Assembly: GCA_013329415.1 (NCBI GenBank)
Contig: DUKH01000047.1
Location: 6,813-39,033, forward strand
Length of the DNA stretch: 32,221 nucleotides
Source of the DNA: Methanosarcinaceae archaeon
GTDB taxonomy: Archaea; Halobacteriota; Methanosarcinia; Methanosarcinales; Methanosarcinaceae
Direction: 5' to 3'
The position numbers and the translations under genes are program-made. Shown piece after piece: positions 16,372 through 24,630 of this stretch. Under the pieces are notes generated by a model. That model was not told the origin of the DNA and made no database searches. It saw nothing but the letters and a program-made list of their open reading frames with translations. How positions within the stretch are numbered: position 1 is the first letter of the stretch; each line of letters begins with the position of its first letter.

Positions 16372-17772
16372 TCACTTCTTTGCTTTCTTCTCGCTGATGA
16401 TCATCTTGTCGATGGTAATCTTTGCGTTCTTGAAGGTCAGCTTGATTCCACCGCCGGACCCACCGGAGACCATTGGCATTGCGGGCATCTGGAAGCCGGC
16501 TGCAGGCATCATCATTGGGGCTGCTGCAACAGCTTCTTCTTCCTCTTCTTCTTCCTCCTCTTCTGCTGCCCAGTTTGCAACTACGGGGTGGTTCTTCTCC
16601 ACCAGGAAGGCTTTCAGAGCGTCGACATCCGGAGCATCTGCTTCGGTTGCGATCTTGTCAATGATGTCAGCAGGGATGGTTTCTGCAATCTTCTCCTTGA
16701 ATGAGGCGGGGAGCCAGACAACCCTGTTCCATCCGCCGTCAGACTGGATGAACTTGGGGGAGTAGAAGTAGTTCACACCAACACCGAGGAAACCGACGAC
16801 CTGCTTCCCACCACCGGTCTGACCTGCCATGGTTGAGAATCCGAGTCCGTTGGGGGACATTCCCTGGAATTCCCTGTTAACCCAGCCGATACCGTCGACT
16901 TCAGGGATGTAGAACCCGACAACTTCGAAGCAGCCGCATGAGGTGTGCGGGAACTCGAAGAAGGAGTGAATTTTGATCCTGTCAAACTCGCCACCGGAGA
17001 GTTTCTTTGCAATCTCGTTGACCCCGGTGTATTCACCGCTGAGCTCGTCGATTACATCTCCCTTGGCCAGCTCGAACTGTGGGCCTTCCGGGTCTACCTT
17101 TGCGGCAGCGCGGCCGTCGAACCAGTTGATTGCACCACAGAGGGCAACCCTGTCAGGGGTGACCACACAGACACTGGTTGGAGCGAATGCCTGGCAGAGG
17201 GTACATCCGTAGAAGACATCAACATCTTCGTCGTGGAGGTCCTTGGTCCTCTCGTCCCTTGCCTTGAAGATGGCCATTGCGCCGTCCAGCTGCTCCTTGA
17301 CTGCTGCTTCGTCGGTGTAGAAGGTTGCCTGCATCTTCTCGATAAAGGGAAGTTCGGTCTTGAAGAGCATCATGACTGCCTTGCCGAAAGCATCAAGGGA
17401 GTCGATCTTTGAGGCTGTGTCCTTGGAAACCCTCATCCAGACATCATACCTCTGGTTCAGGTGCATGATCCCCTGGCAGTAGTTCACGAAGTCGTGGACA
17501 CGCCTTTCAACAACGGATTCGAGGTCAGGTTCGACCAGTTCTCCGGCAATGTTAAAGACCATTGCCCAGGGGTAGGTCTTTCCCTCTTCCATGTCCTTGA
17601 TGTCAGGGCCTACAATTGTGACTTTGTCGTCTTCAATCGCGTCCATCTCTGCTGCCCGGACAAGTTCCAGACCCATGGATTTGGGTCCACCGAGTTCAAC
17701 AAACATGCCGTCTTTTCTTACTCTTTCACCTTCATACATTGGGGAAATTTCAAATGGGAATTCATCTGCCAT
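16372..17772 (-). CDS. cdhC: CODH/ACS complex subunit beta (acetyl-CoA synthase)
   Basis: CdhC carries the A-cluster (a nickel site bridged to 4Fe-4S) where acetyl-CoA is made or cleaved. The Cys ligands are in FYGCTLC (about 190 and 193) and SCGCFE (about 279 and 281), matching the known M. thermophila ligands when the initiator Met is counted. The 466-aa length is the archaeal form, lacking the bacterial N-terminal CO-channel domain. Near the C-terminus a run of ten Glu (about 403-412) leads into a Met-, Pro-, Ala- and Gly-rich flexible segment and a final basic domain. AGGAGGCG lies 8 nt before the ATG; the gap to cdhB is 25 nt. Confidence 0.98.
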   Translation of the reverse strand: MADEFPFEISPMYEGERVRKDGMFVELGGPKSMGLELVRAAEMDAIEDDKVTIVGPDIKDMEEGKTYPWAMVFNIAGELVEPDLESVVERRVHDFVNYCQGIMHLNQRYDVWMRVSKDTASKIDSLDAFGKAVMMLFKTELPFIEKMQATFYTDEAAVKEQLDGAMAIFKARDERTKDLHDEDVDVFYGCTLCQAFAPTSVCVVTPDRVALCGAINWFDGRAAAKVDPEGPQFELAKGDVIDELSGEYTGVNEIAKKLSGGEFDRIKIHSFFEFPHTSCGCFEVVGFYIPEVDGIGWVNREFQGMSPNGLGFSTMAGQTGGGKQVVGFLGVGVNYFYSPKFIQSDGGWNRVVWLPASFKEKIAETIPADIIDKIATEADAPDVDALKAFLVEKNHPVVANWAAEEEEEEEEEEAVAAAPMMMPAAGFQMPAMPMVSGGSGGGIKLTFKNAKITIDKMIISEKKAKK

Positions 17773-17797
17773 TTATTTTTCGCCTCCTAAATCAAAT

Positions 17798-18310
17798 TTA
17801 TAAGTTCTCTATTAGTTCATCCAGGGCGGCATAGTGGTCTGCCTTGCTCAGGTTCCCGAAGGACATTGTTGCGTTCTGGATGTAGCCTCTGTCGATTGAA
17901 ATTGCTTTTACATCGGAGAAATTCTTGGTTCCGGACAGCACCTGGTTGACATAGTACTTGATGTGTCCCAGGACGATGATGGTGTCATAGGTCCCGTTTC
18001 CGTCAAGGCCAGGCCATGCGTCGTCTGTTACATAGAATCCGAGCTGGTGCAGGTTGATGTACTTGGCATCTACTTCCTTGTCCACAAAGCCAGGCATGGA
18101 GCTGCCGGTGGCTGCAATCGGAAGGTTTGCCTTCTGTGCAATTTTTACTGCACGGTCAAGAAGTTCAGGGTCAAGGACCTTGGTTCCTACAACAAGAAGT
18201 GGTCTCTTTGCCTTTGAAATCATCTTGGCTGCTATCTCGGGGGTAATTGCCTTGGAGGTGGTCACACCGTAGGTCGTGAAAAGTTTGGTGTTCTTGGTGG
18301 TGTCTACCAT
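17798..18310 (-). CDS. cdhB: CODH/ACS complex subunit epsilon
   Basis: This 170-aa subunit binds CdhA in the alpha2-epsilon2 CO dehydrogenase. It has a Rossmann-like fold of the DHS type (segments [12 protein letters not shown] and [16 protein letters not shown]) without cysteine clusters, and has been proposed to assist electron transfer to FAD. Its ATG is 2 nt after the cdhA stop codon, and AAGGAGG is embedded in the last codons of cdhA, so translation is coupled. The length is typical of the family. Confidence 0.97.
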   Translation of the reverse strand: MVDTTKNTKLFTTYGVTTSKAITPEIAAKMISKAKRPLLVVGTKVLDPELLDRAVKIAQKANLPIAATGSSMPGFVDKEVDAKYINLHQLGFYVTDDAWPGLDGNGTYDTIIVLGHIKYYVNQVLSGTKNFSDVKAISIDRGYIQNATMSFGNLSKADHYAALDELIENL

Positions 18311-18312
18311 TT

Positions 18313-20727
18313 TCAGGCCTCCTTGCAGAGTCTCTTGAGGTTAGTAGGCTGTGCCGAGACATCGAACTTGATCTTCGGACCGGAGATGATCTTCTTCTTC
18401 TTCCAGTCGATTTCCCATCCGTGATCTGCTTCGAGTTTCTTGAGAAGTTCTTCACGCTTGGCAAGTGGGAGGTCGGCTTCGTTCCTGACGAACTTCCACC
18501 AGTCATCCGGCTCTACGCCGAGGTACTTCTTGGAAAGCCCGATCCAGTGGGTCAGCTTGATGGACCTGCCCATGTTGTTGTCAGACGGGCGGATGCAGGC
18601 CTTTGCCATCATCGGGATTGCTTCCTGCCAGGTCTCTGCGGTGGTCAGGAGGAATTCAGGTGCTGGTGGGATTGCCATCTCTTCGCCGTTCCTTCCGTCG
18701 TAGACTTTCCACTTGGACTCGTCGTAGTTCTTGGCGATCAGGGCTCTCCTGTACTTAGAACTGTGAGGTCCGAGCACTGCAGGGACACCGTAGATGTTGC
18801 ATCCGGTTCCGATTGCGGCTGCTTTCTGGGAGTATGCGCCCCAGGCAAGTCCGCAGGCACCCACACGGGTAAGGGTGTAGTCTGCAATTTCTGCGAGGTT
18901 TCCTTCCAGGGTTCTGCCTGCAAAGATTCCGGCTACTTTCTCAGCAGCTCCGCTGATGTGGGCGTTGGATACACAGGAACCTGTGTTAAGCAGTCCGCCA
19001 CCATAGAAGCCACCGGGGTACCTTTCGTAGAGGGTCTTGCCATCTTCATCCTTGTACATACCGATGTCCATTGCGGAACATCCACTTACTGCTAAGAGGT
19101 AGTTTCTCTTCAGGAACTCTTCGGCAATGAGGTAGACGTCCTTGGTTCCGGAGGGGTAGTTCGGACATCCGATGATTGCGATGATACCCGGGGTTGTACC
19201 CATAACGAGGTTCAGACCTTCCGCACGGATTTCGGCGTCACTTGCCTGGCCTCTGCCAGCTCTTACCAGGCCTATCTCCTCGGAAATTGCCTTCTGTGCA
19301 ACTTTCTCAATCACATTGAGGATGGGGATTTCTTTCTTACAGACCTGTTCGCAGCGGCGGCAGCCGATACAGACATCGTGGAGTGCTTCAAGGTAGGAGA
19401 AGTCTCCATCCTTCGCAAATGTCATGGCTTCGGGGATGTCGAGTTCCTCCGGGCAGGCCAGCAGGCAGGCTCCGCAATCTGCACACTTGTCGACGTATGC
19501 TTTGAATTCCTCGTCAGTCGGAATTGCGGTGATACCTTCTGCGTCACGGATCGGAGCCATTACATTGGCAAGCTTCGGGACGAGTTCTCCGAGTTTGTCA
19601 TAGTCAAGCATCACACAACCCGGGATTGCTCCGGACTTGAGTTCCTCGATGGTTGCGTCAACATCGGCATCGGAGCGGTCAGGCAGTCCGGCCATGATCT
19701 TCTCGTTGGAAGCGATCACAGGGATCTTGAGCTTCTGGGATTCTGCCAGGACGTCTCCACGGACACACTGTTCGTCCACAACAATGACATCAGGCATCCC
19801 TGAGCGGATGACCTTGAGTTCCTTTGCCAGGGACCCAACGATCTTGGCGTAGGGGGCTCTCCTGTCAGCTTCCTTGTACCTGGTCATGTCGAACGCGGTA
19901 CAGCACATACCTGCGATTTCCATCTTGTCGGTCAGGTCGTTGTCTTCCATGTAGTCCATGATGTAGGTTACACCGGCCACGTTGTGCCCAATGGCAACGA
20001 TAAGTGGCTTGGACTTGTCAATGGTCCCCATTCCTATTTCAATAAGCGGGGCTTCGGGGTCGGCTTTCGGGAAGTCGTATGCTGTGACCTGGGCGATATC
20101 GGAAACTTCCATGCCGACGTGGTCCAGGCTGCCGCTGAAGAGGGTCTTTGAGTCGTAGTCGATTTCTGCGGATTCCTGCCCTGCGTGGATGGTTGCAAGG
20201 AGCTGGGTGAGCTGTTCTTCAACATACTCCATCGGAGCTCTGCAGTCTCCGAGGGTCTTCGGAGAGAGCCCTGTGCAGATTGTGACGTTTGGTGTCAGGA
20301 CGTTTGATTCTCCAAGATTGAGGGGGACGTCTTCTCCAAAGACTTCAATTACATGGTCAAGCAGGTGGCGACCGTGGGCAGCGTGGCAGGCAGTTCCTGT
20401 AATTACACGGAGGAAGAATTCCCTTCCGTTGTGTCCCATCTGGTCGATACCGCAGGCTCCTCTCTTGTTCCTGGAAAGGTCACATGGTCCGTAGGTACAG
20501 TAGCAGCACTGGTCACACATGGGGGTGACTACAGGCTCATAGCGGTCGAGCAGGGTTAAGTTCCAGCTCCTGTAATCTGCTATGCCAGCAAAAGGAGTCG
20601 GACCCATCGGGCCGAGTTCTTTTTCTTCTTCAGCCACCTCTTTTGCTGCCCCTACAATACTATTAATTGTGATCTGAACGTCTTTCAGATCATCTATAGA
20701 AAAACTCCCGGTAGTTAGTTTGCTCAT
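18313..20727 (-). CDS. cdhA: CODH/ACS complex subunit alpha (CO dehydrogenase catalytic subunit)
   Basis: This 804-aa subunit carries the Ni-Fe-S C-cluster that interconverts CO and CO2. N-terminal cysteines in [13 protein letters not shown] (Cys71, 74, 75, 77, 82) with Cys92 supply the B and D clusters. Two ferredoxin-like motifs, [11 protein letters not shown] (about 413-423) and [11 protein letters not shown] (about 451-461), bind clusters E and F found only in archaeal enzymes. Later Cys residues in [21 protein letters not shown] and GTGCNIYG are expected C-cluster ligands. The ATG at 20727 has AGGAGGT 9 nt upstream. It is the first gene of the operon, with a leader of about 371 nt. Confidence 0.98.
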   Translation of the reverse strand: MSKLTTGSFSIDDLKDVQITINSIVGAAKEVAEEEKELGPMGPTPFAGIADYRSWNLTLLDRYEPVVTPMCDQCCYCTYGPCDLSRNKRGACGIDQMGHNGREFFLRVITGTACHAAHGRHLLDHVIEVFGEDVPLNLGESNVLTPNVTICTGLSPKTLGDCRAPMEYVEEQLTQLLATIHAGQESAEIDYDSKTLFSGSLDHVGMEVSDIAQVTAYDFPKADPEAPLIEIGMGTIDKSKPLIVAIGHNVAGVTYIMDYMEDNDLTDKMEIAGMCCTAFDMTRYKEADRRAPYAKIVGSLAKELKVIRSGMPDVIVVDEQCVRGDVLAESQKLKIPVIASNEKIMAGLPDRSDADVDATIEELKSGAIPGCVMLDYDKLGELVPKLANVMAPIRDAEGITAIPTDEEFKAYVDKCADCGACLLACPEELDIPEAMTFAKDGDFSYLEALHDVCIGCRRCEQVCKKEIPILNVIEKVAQKAISEEIGLVRAGRGQASDAEIRAEGLNLVMGTTPGIIAIIGCPNYPSGTKDVYLIAEEFLKRNYLLAVSGCSAMDIGMYKDEDGKTLYERYPGGFYGGGLLNTGSCVSNAHISGAAEKVAGIFAGRTLEGNLAEIADYTLTRVGACGLAWGAYSQKAAAIGTGCNIYGVPAVLGPHSSKYRRALIAKNYDESKWKVYDGRNGEEMAIPPAPEFLLTTAETWQEAIPMMAKACIRPSDNNMGRSIKLTHWIGLSKKYLGVEPDDWWKFVRNEADLPLAKREELLKKLEADHGWEIDWKKKKIISGPKIKFDVSAQPTNLKRLCKEA

Positions 20728-21098
20728 CTGAGCTTTACCTCCTAGATTTGTTTAGAGTCGACTTCGCTGAAACGATTGCAAATTATAGCATAGTTCGGCA
20801 CAACATTAACGATTATAAATTATAAATCTTGGTTTAAACTTTATATTTCCAATCGTCTGAACCGAACTTAACTGGCAAAACGTTTTTATCGTTTTTTTTA
20901 AATATTCAATCCTTAACTGAACGTTTTTCCCAACTAAAACGTTTTTTCGGAAATATATTTAATCAAAACTCGTTTTTAGGGCTTTAATCTCCAAATTACT
21001 TTTTTTATGCCCTTCTCTCTTAAAAAACCGTTTTTACCAGCGATTGCGACCCTTCTTTCTAGAAAGAGGCCACTACCGATGGATAATAAACACTAATT
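20728..21098 (-). promoter_or_regulatory. long cdh operon leader with six AAAAACG heptamers
   Basis: The predicted start at about 21098 gives a 371-nt untranslated leader, agreeing with the length I recall for the M. thermophila cdh leader, where elongation through the leader is regulated by carbon source. Read as RNA, AAAAACG occurs six times, at plus-strand 20881-20887, 20890-20896, 20922-20928, 20940-20946, 20971-20977 and 21029-21035. A CTTTCTAGAAAG palindrome lies at about 21055-21066. Confidence 0.7.
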
Positions 21099-21136
21099 AA
21101 CGATGTAAATGTACCAAATCTATATAACATTTTCTA
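21098..21136 (-). promoter_or_regulatory. predicted cdh operon promoter
   Basis: On the minus strand AGAAAATGTTATATAG contains a purine-rich BRE-like segment followed by TTATATA (21121-21127). About 25 nt downstream, an A at 21098 is a plausible start. Confidence 0.65.
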
Positions 21137-21145
21137 ATTTGTAAC

Positions 21146-21216
21146 ACCCATTTCGAGATGGGTTAAGTGTGAAAAGTCTAACTAGTTCGTTCATTGGCGA
21201 ACTAATACTACGTAGT
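21146..21216. promoter_or_regulatory. three inverted repeats upstream of the cdh promoter
   Basis: ACCCAT/ATGGGT at 21146-21163 (6-nt loop), TAGTTCG/CGAACTA at 21183-21204 (8-nt loop), and the palindrome ACTACGTAGT at 21207-21216. They lie about 48-118 bp upstream of the predicted start and are candidate activator or repressor sites. Confidence 0.5.
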
Positions 21217-22403
21217 TGCTAAATCGTTGTGAACCGGCTTCCGATATTGATTTTTGTAATAACCTTTGTTCTGTATGAAGAATTAGAATTATAATATTAT
21301 TAATTCTGATTTATTTTCGATTTATTTCTCACCTGGGGTAAATAATTCTCCAGATATTTCTTATTTGGAAATATATTTTCATCTGATATAAAATAAAAAC
21401 GATTTATATATCTCTTCATATATATCCGATTTAATTTATTTGTTTTTTATAAAATTGTTTCTGATGAAATTACCAAAATTTATATATATGAGGAAAGAGT
21501 TGGCACAATTTTCAATAGTAAACGCCGTAAACCGCTTTTACCTTTCCAGCCTGGTCAAACCCGATATTAATTTTTTAACTTTTATATCTGCTTCTACATC
21601 TATTCGATTTGAATATATGTATATTCTATTTAATCACTATTCTAAATAGCAAGGCTTTTGTATCTGTCGGACTTCTGTTCCCTGAATAATGTGCCCGTAA
21701 ACAATATGTACGTCTGAAAGGCTTTGATGATACGTCTACATGTGTAATCTCATAGAATTGTCTTTAGATTGATCTCAAAAACCATTTTTTAGATTAATCT
21801 CAAAAACCATTTTTTAGATTAATCTCAAAAACCATTTTTTAGATTGATCTCAAAGAACCATTTTTTAGATTAATCTCAAAGAACAGTCTCATCGAATAGT
21901 CTTGTAGAACGGTCTTGTAGAATAGTCTGGAGAAAATATGTATTAACACTGCTGTATGGCTAAAGCCATCTCATTTTACCGGGCCTATTATATGAGTCAA
22001 CTTTCACGTAGCAAGCCTCTTATGTACAGTTCATTTTATGTATCAGGTACCCATGTATTATATCTATCAGGCATTGTTCGGGTCACAATTTGTTCGGGCA
22101 TCAGATCTCCAGGGTTAATCAGGAAGCATTTCTATTCTTCAAAGGTGAAGCCGAGAATTCTTCTGCTTTAAGTTTTCCTGCTTTAAAGGTAAAGCATGGG
22201 ACTTTTTGATCAGGAGCTTTTTGATCCGGGGCTTTTCTTATCTGCCTGTGAGGAATTCAGGGTTCGGACATTGAGGGTATTCAACGAGTTTTTATTTATT
22301 ACAACGATTTCTATATATTGACGTACTGGCCTTCTGTATGGATTCTTTTAAGTGGAATTTTTCGGAAAGAATTTTTGTTATTCAGTTGTTACATTCAGGT
22401 AGA
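21217..22403. other. gene-free AT-rich region
   Basis: About 1.2 kb without a credible gene. Short plus-strand frames at 21440-21649 and 21956-22171 lack ribosome binding sites and family features. The region contains the 25-bp tandem array, further decaying repeats with GTAGAAYRGTCT at 21900-21930, and a small duplication GGAGCTTTTTGATC / GGGGCTTTTC around 22200-22240. Confidence 0.6.
21766..21890. repeat. 25-bp tandem repeat array
   Basis: Units of the form AGATTAATCTCAAAAACC followed by ATTTTTT occur at 21766-21790, 21791-21815, 21816-21840 and 21841-21866 (26 bp), with a partial fifth from 21867. The second and third copies are identical. Each unit contains the small palindrome AGATTAATCT. 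Confidence 0.9.
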
Positions 22404-22440
22404 TTTATACTATATAAAAATAAATGAGAATTAGGAAACA
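22404..22440 (+). promoter_or_regulatory. predicted promoter of the rhomboid gene
   Basis: TTTATACTATATAAAAA at 22404-22420 contains two overlapping TATA-like elements. Start sites would fall at about 22430-22438, so the leader is at most about 10 nt and the message may be almost leaderless. Confidence 0.5.
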
Positions 22441-23108
22441 TGTATCAAAACAGCACACCTTATGGGTCCGGCGGAATGGCGGACAGGATAAAACGTTCGG
22501 TGTCATCCAGCCCTTCCATGGCAATAATTGCCATCTGTGTACTTTCTTTCCTGGTGGAGCTGGTGCCGGGGATAGGGTCCCTGTATTACCAGACTTTCTG
22601 GTTTGACCCTTCCCATATCCTTAGCAGGCCCTGGACTCTTGTGACCTACATCTTCCTGCACAACGGTATTAGTCATCTTTTTGTTAACATGCTTGTTATG
22701 TTCTTTATCGGAAGGGGGCTTGAACAGAGGGTCGGAAATAAGCAGCTTTTGGGGATATTTTTTACGGCAGGAATCCTCTCGGCTGTGGGGCATGCCCTGA
22801 TGAGCATGCCTATCTTCGGGATCTACCCGAGCCCAATTGTCGGAGCCAGCGGGGCAATTTACGGGGTCTTTGCAGCCCTTGCGGTGCTTGAGCCGGATGC
22901 ACGTGTCTATGTCTACTTTGTCCCCATGAAATTAAAACAGGCCCTCGTGCTCTTTGCCGTATTCGACTTCCTCATGATACATTCAACGGACATGGTAGCC
23001 CATATCGCTCATCTTAGCGGGCTTTTTGTCGGGCTCTACATGGGCTACAGAATCAAGAAAATTCAGGAAAGGTACTGGAAGGGGCCACGGTACGCAGGAA
23101 GGTGGTGA
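22440..23108 (+). CDS. rhomboid family intramembrane serine protease
   Basis: This 222-aa membrane protease cleaves transmembrane substrates within the bilayer. Hydrophobic segments lie at about 26-45, 66-90, 102-124, 132-150, 165-182 and 186-206, matching the six-helix core. The catalytic Ser137 is in VGASGAIYG and the partner His191 is in AHIAHLSGLFVG. The motif HNGISHLFVNM (74-84) gives the conserved loop and TM2 residues. The N-terminus is a short cytoplasmic tail and the C-terminus is basic. The stop codon overlaps the start of the next gene by 7 nt. Natural substrates in methanogens are unknown. Confidence 0.95.
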   Translation: MYQNSTPYGSGGMADRIKRSVSSSPSMAIIAICVLSFLVELVPGIGSLYYQTFWFDPSHILSRPWTLVTYIFLHNGISHLFVNMLVMFFIGRGLEQRVGNKQLLGIFFTAGILSAVGHALMSMPIFGIYPSPIVGASGAIYGVFAALAVLEPDARVYVYFVPMKLKQALVLFAVFDFLMIHSTDMVAHIAHLSGLFVGLYMGYRIKKIQERYWKGPRYAGRW

Positions 23109-23527
23109 GCCTGGAAGAGGCAGGGCTCCCTCTCGGAAAGAATCATTATTATCCCAGGCCTGAGCCGGGCGAGAAAATACCTGTCCAGGTTGTTGATTTT
23201 CGAAGGCTCTTTGCAGCCTGGTCTCCTGACCTGAAAAAAAGCCTCTATTTTGAAAATCTGCCTGACGCAGAGGGTTTGAAGCGGGTGAGAGATGTCGTCC
23301 TTCTCAGGGTCTATGACTGGCTGGCAGGCCGGGAAGGAATTATTGAGCTCACCGCAGAGGAATTCGAGCAATTTACGGAAGTGTATGAGGCGTTTCTCCG
23401 GAACTTCGGGGAAATCACGTACTACCGGCAGAAAAAAGGACGGAAAACAGAAAATATCTTTGAATTAAAGGAGGCTCCTTATATTATCAGGGAAGTGAGA
23501 AATGGTCTTTTTTCCGATAAATTATAA
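23102..23527 (+). CDS. unknown protein translationally coupled to rhomboid
   Basis: I do not recognise this 141-aa soluble protein. It starts at GTG 23102 (or GTG 23105), inside the end of the rhomboid gene, and GGAAGG overlaps that junction. It has no membrane segment or Cys motif. The Pro-rich N-terminal section (PRPEPGEKIPVQVVDF) is followed by helices rich in Arg, Glu and aromatics (about 60-105) and a basic segment KKGRKTEN. The 7-nt overlap implies coordinated synthesis with the protease, suggesting an accessory or regulatory role, but this is inference only. Confidence 0.75.
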   Translation: MVSLEEAGLPLGKNHYYPRPEPGEKIPVQVVDFRRLFAAWSPDLKKSLYFENLPDAEGLKRVRDVVLLRVYDWLAGREGIIELTAEEFEQFTEVYEAFLRNFGEITYYRQKKGRKTENIFELKEAPYIIREVRNGLFSDKL

Positions 23528-23964
23528 TCCTATTAATTATATACCACACCACATAAAATTGTATCTCACGTCACATAATTAGCGGGTTGATTTATGTTTC
23601 CGGGATTTCCGATCCCTGTATGAAGTGCCTCCAGGTCCGGACCCATTTCGGACGGTGAGGCTGGGGTTCAGGTTCGGAATTGCCTGATGATGCAAATCTT
23701 TACTACATAAAAGAAAATATTAGATATTATAAGGATAGTTATCCGAATATTCGAGTACCTGGACTGCAAACTAAAAATAATCATACTAAATGCTTTAGAA
23801 TCCGTGTAAGGCAGGGCTGAAGTGTGAAGATGATTCAGAGCGACATGTGGAGGATTTAGTTGTTTTGCTTTCTCTCTATGGCGCTGCCCTGAAATATCCG
23901 CCGGACGTGAAGGCAAGATGTTTGTCGGTCCCGGAGTTTGTAACATTTATAGAGGATACCGATA
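23528..23964. other. spacer upstream of the NYN gene, rich in palindromes
   Basis: No gene is evident in these 437 nt. Small perfect palindromes are dense: GGGAT/ATCCC at 23602-23616, GGTCCGGACC at 23634-23643, GGATAGTTATCC at 23733-23744 and CGAATATTCG at 23744-23753. A plus frame from 23847 runs out of phase into the NYN gene and is considered a shadow. Confidence 0.5.
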
Positions 23965-24540
23965 ATGAAACCTGTAAAAAGCGGACTCGATTCGATTTCA
24001 AGGTACCTTCGCACGAAAAAAGAGGTAGGGAGGAGGAAGATCGGCCTTCTTGTGGACGGTCCGAACATCCTCCGGAAAGAGTTCGACGTGAACCTGGAAG
24101 AAATAAGGGATGTTTTGAAAGATTATGGGAATATCAAGATCGGAAGGGTTTTCCTTAACCAGTATGCCTCTGACAAACTGGTGGAAGCAATCGAAAACCA
24201 TGGCCTTGAACCCATCATCTGTTCAAGTGATGTGGACGTCCGTCTTGCAGTGGAAGGCATGGAGCTTGTCTACAACCCCAACATTGACACCCTGGCGATT
24301 GTAACCCGGGACGCGGATTTCAAACCTCTCCTGAACAAGGCGAATGAACACGGGAAAGAAACGATTATTTTCGGGGTAGAACCCGGATTTTCCACAGCGC
24401 TTAAGAATTCCGAGGACTACGTCATCCTGATGAGCAAGGACAGTATGAGCGGTTATGACATAATCGAGGGGCCGGAGGATATGGAAACCTCGGAACTCAA
24501 AAAGTATCCGGACGACGGACAGGAGGAACGCACGGAATAA
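23965..24540 (+). CDS. NYN-domain protein, predicted RNase (TIGR00288-type)
   Basis: This 191-aa protein has a PIN-like NYN domain. The predicted metal-binding acidic residues are Asp31 (LLVDGPN), Asp89 and Asp91 (SSDVDVRL), Asp108 (NIDTLAIV) and Asp116/Asp118 (TRDADF). This family is predicted to cleave RNA; the archaeal branch has no assigned substrate that I know of. The C-terminal 25 residues are acidic and probably disordered. GAGGAT lies 7 nt before the ATG. It is transcribed alone and ends in a pyrimidine-rich tract before the convergent marker-12 gene. Confidence 0.9.
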   Translation: MKPVKSGLDSISRYLRTKKEVGRRKIGLLVDGPNILRKEFDVNLEEIRDVLKDYGNIKIGRVFLNQYASDKLVEAIENHGLEPIICSSDVDVRLAVEGMELVYNPNIDTLAIVTRDADFKPLLNKANEHGKETIIFGVEPGFSTALKNSEDYVILMSKDSMSGYDIIEGPEDMETSELKKYPDDGQEERTE

Positions 24541-24549
24541 GTCTGATCC

Positions 24550-24585
24550 GATCTTATTTCTTTTCCTTTCTCTCTTTTCTCCGCC
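24550..24585 (+). terminator. pyrimidine-rich terminator after the NYN gene
   Basis: Directly after the stop codon the plus strand has CTTATTTCTTTTCC and CTCTCTTTTCTCC, a U-rich run with no strong hairpin, the usual archaeal form. Confidence 0.55.
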
Positions 24586-24630
24586 TTCAGGATCTTCCTT
24601 TAAATTTGTTCGCTTTCAGGACATTCTTTT

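Noticed and set aside
21766-21890. CRISPR array
   Set aside because: The units are directly adjacent with no unique spacers and no cas genes are present, so this is a simple tandem repeat.
21440-22171. Two short plus-strand frames (21440-21649 and 21956-22171)
   Set aside because: No ribosome binding site, no recognisable domain, located in repeat-rich AT DNA.
23847-24158. 103-codon plus frame overlapping the NYN gene start
   Set aside because: Runs out of phase into the NYN coding region, whose own start has a good Shine-Dalgarno; the C-terminal half is clearly a frame-shifted shadow.
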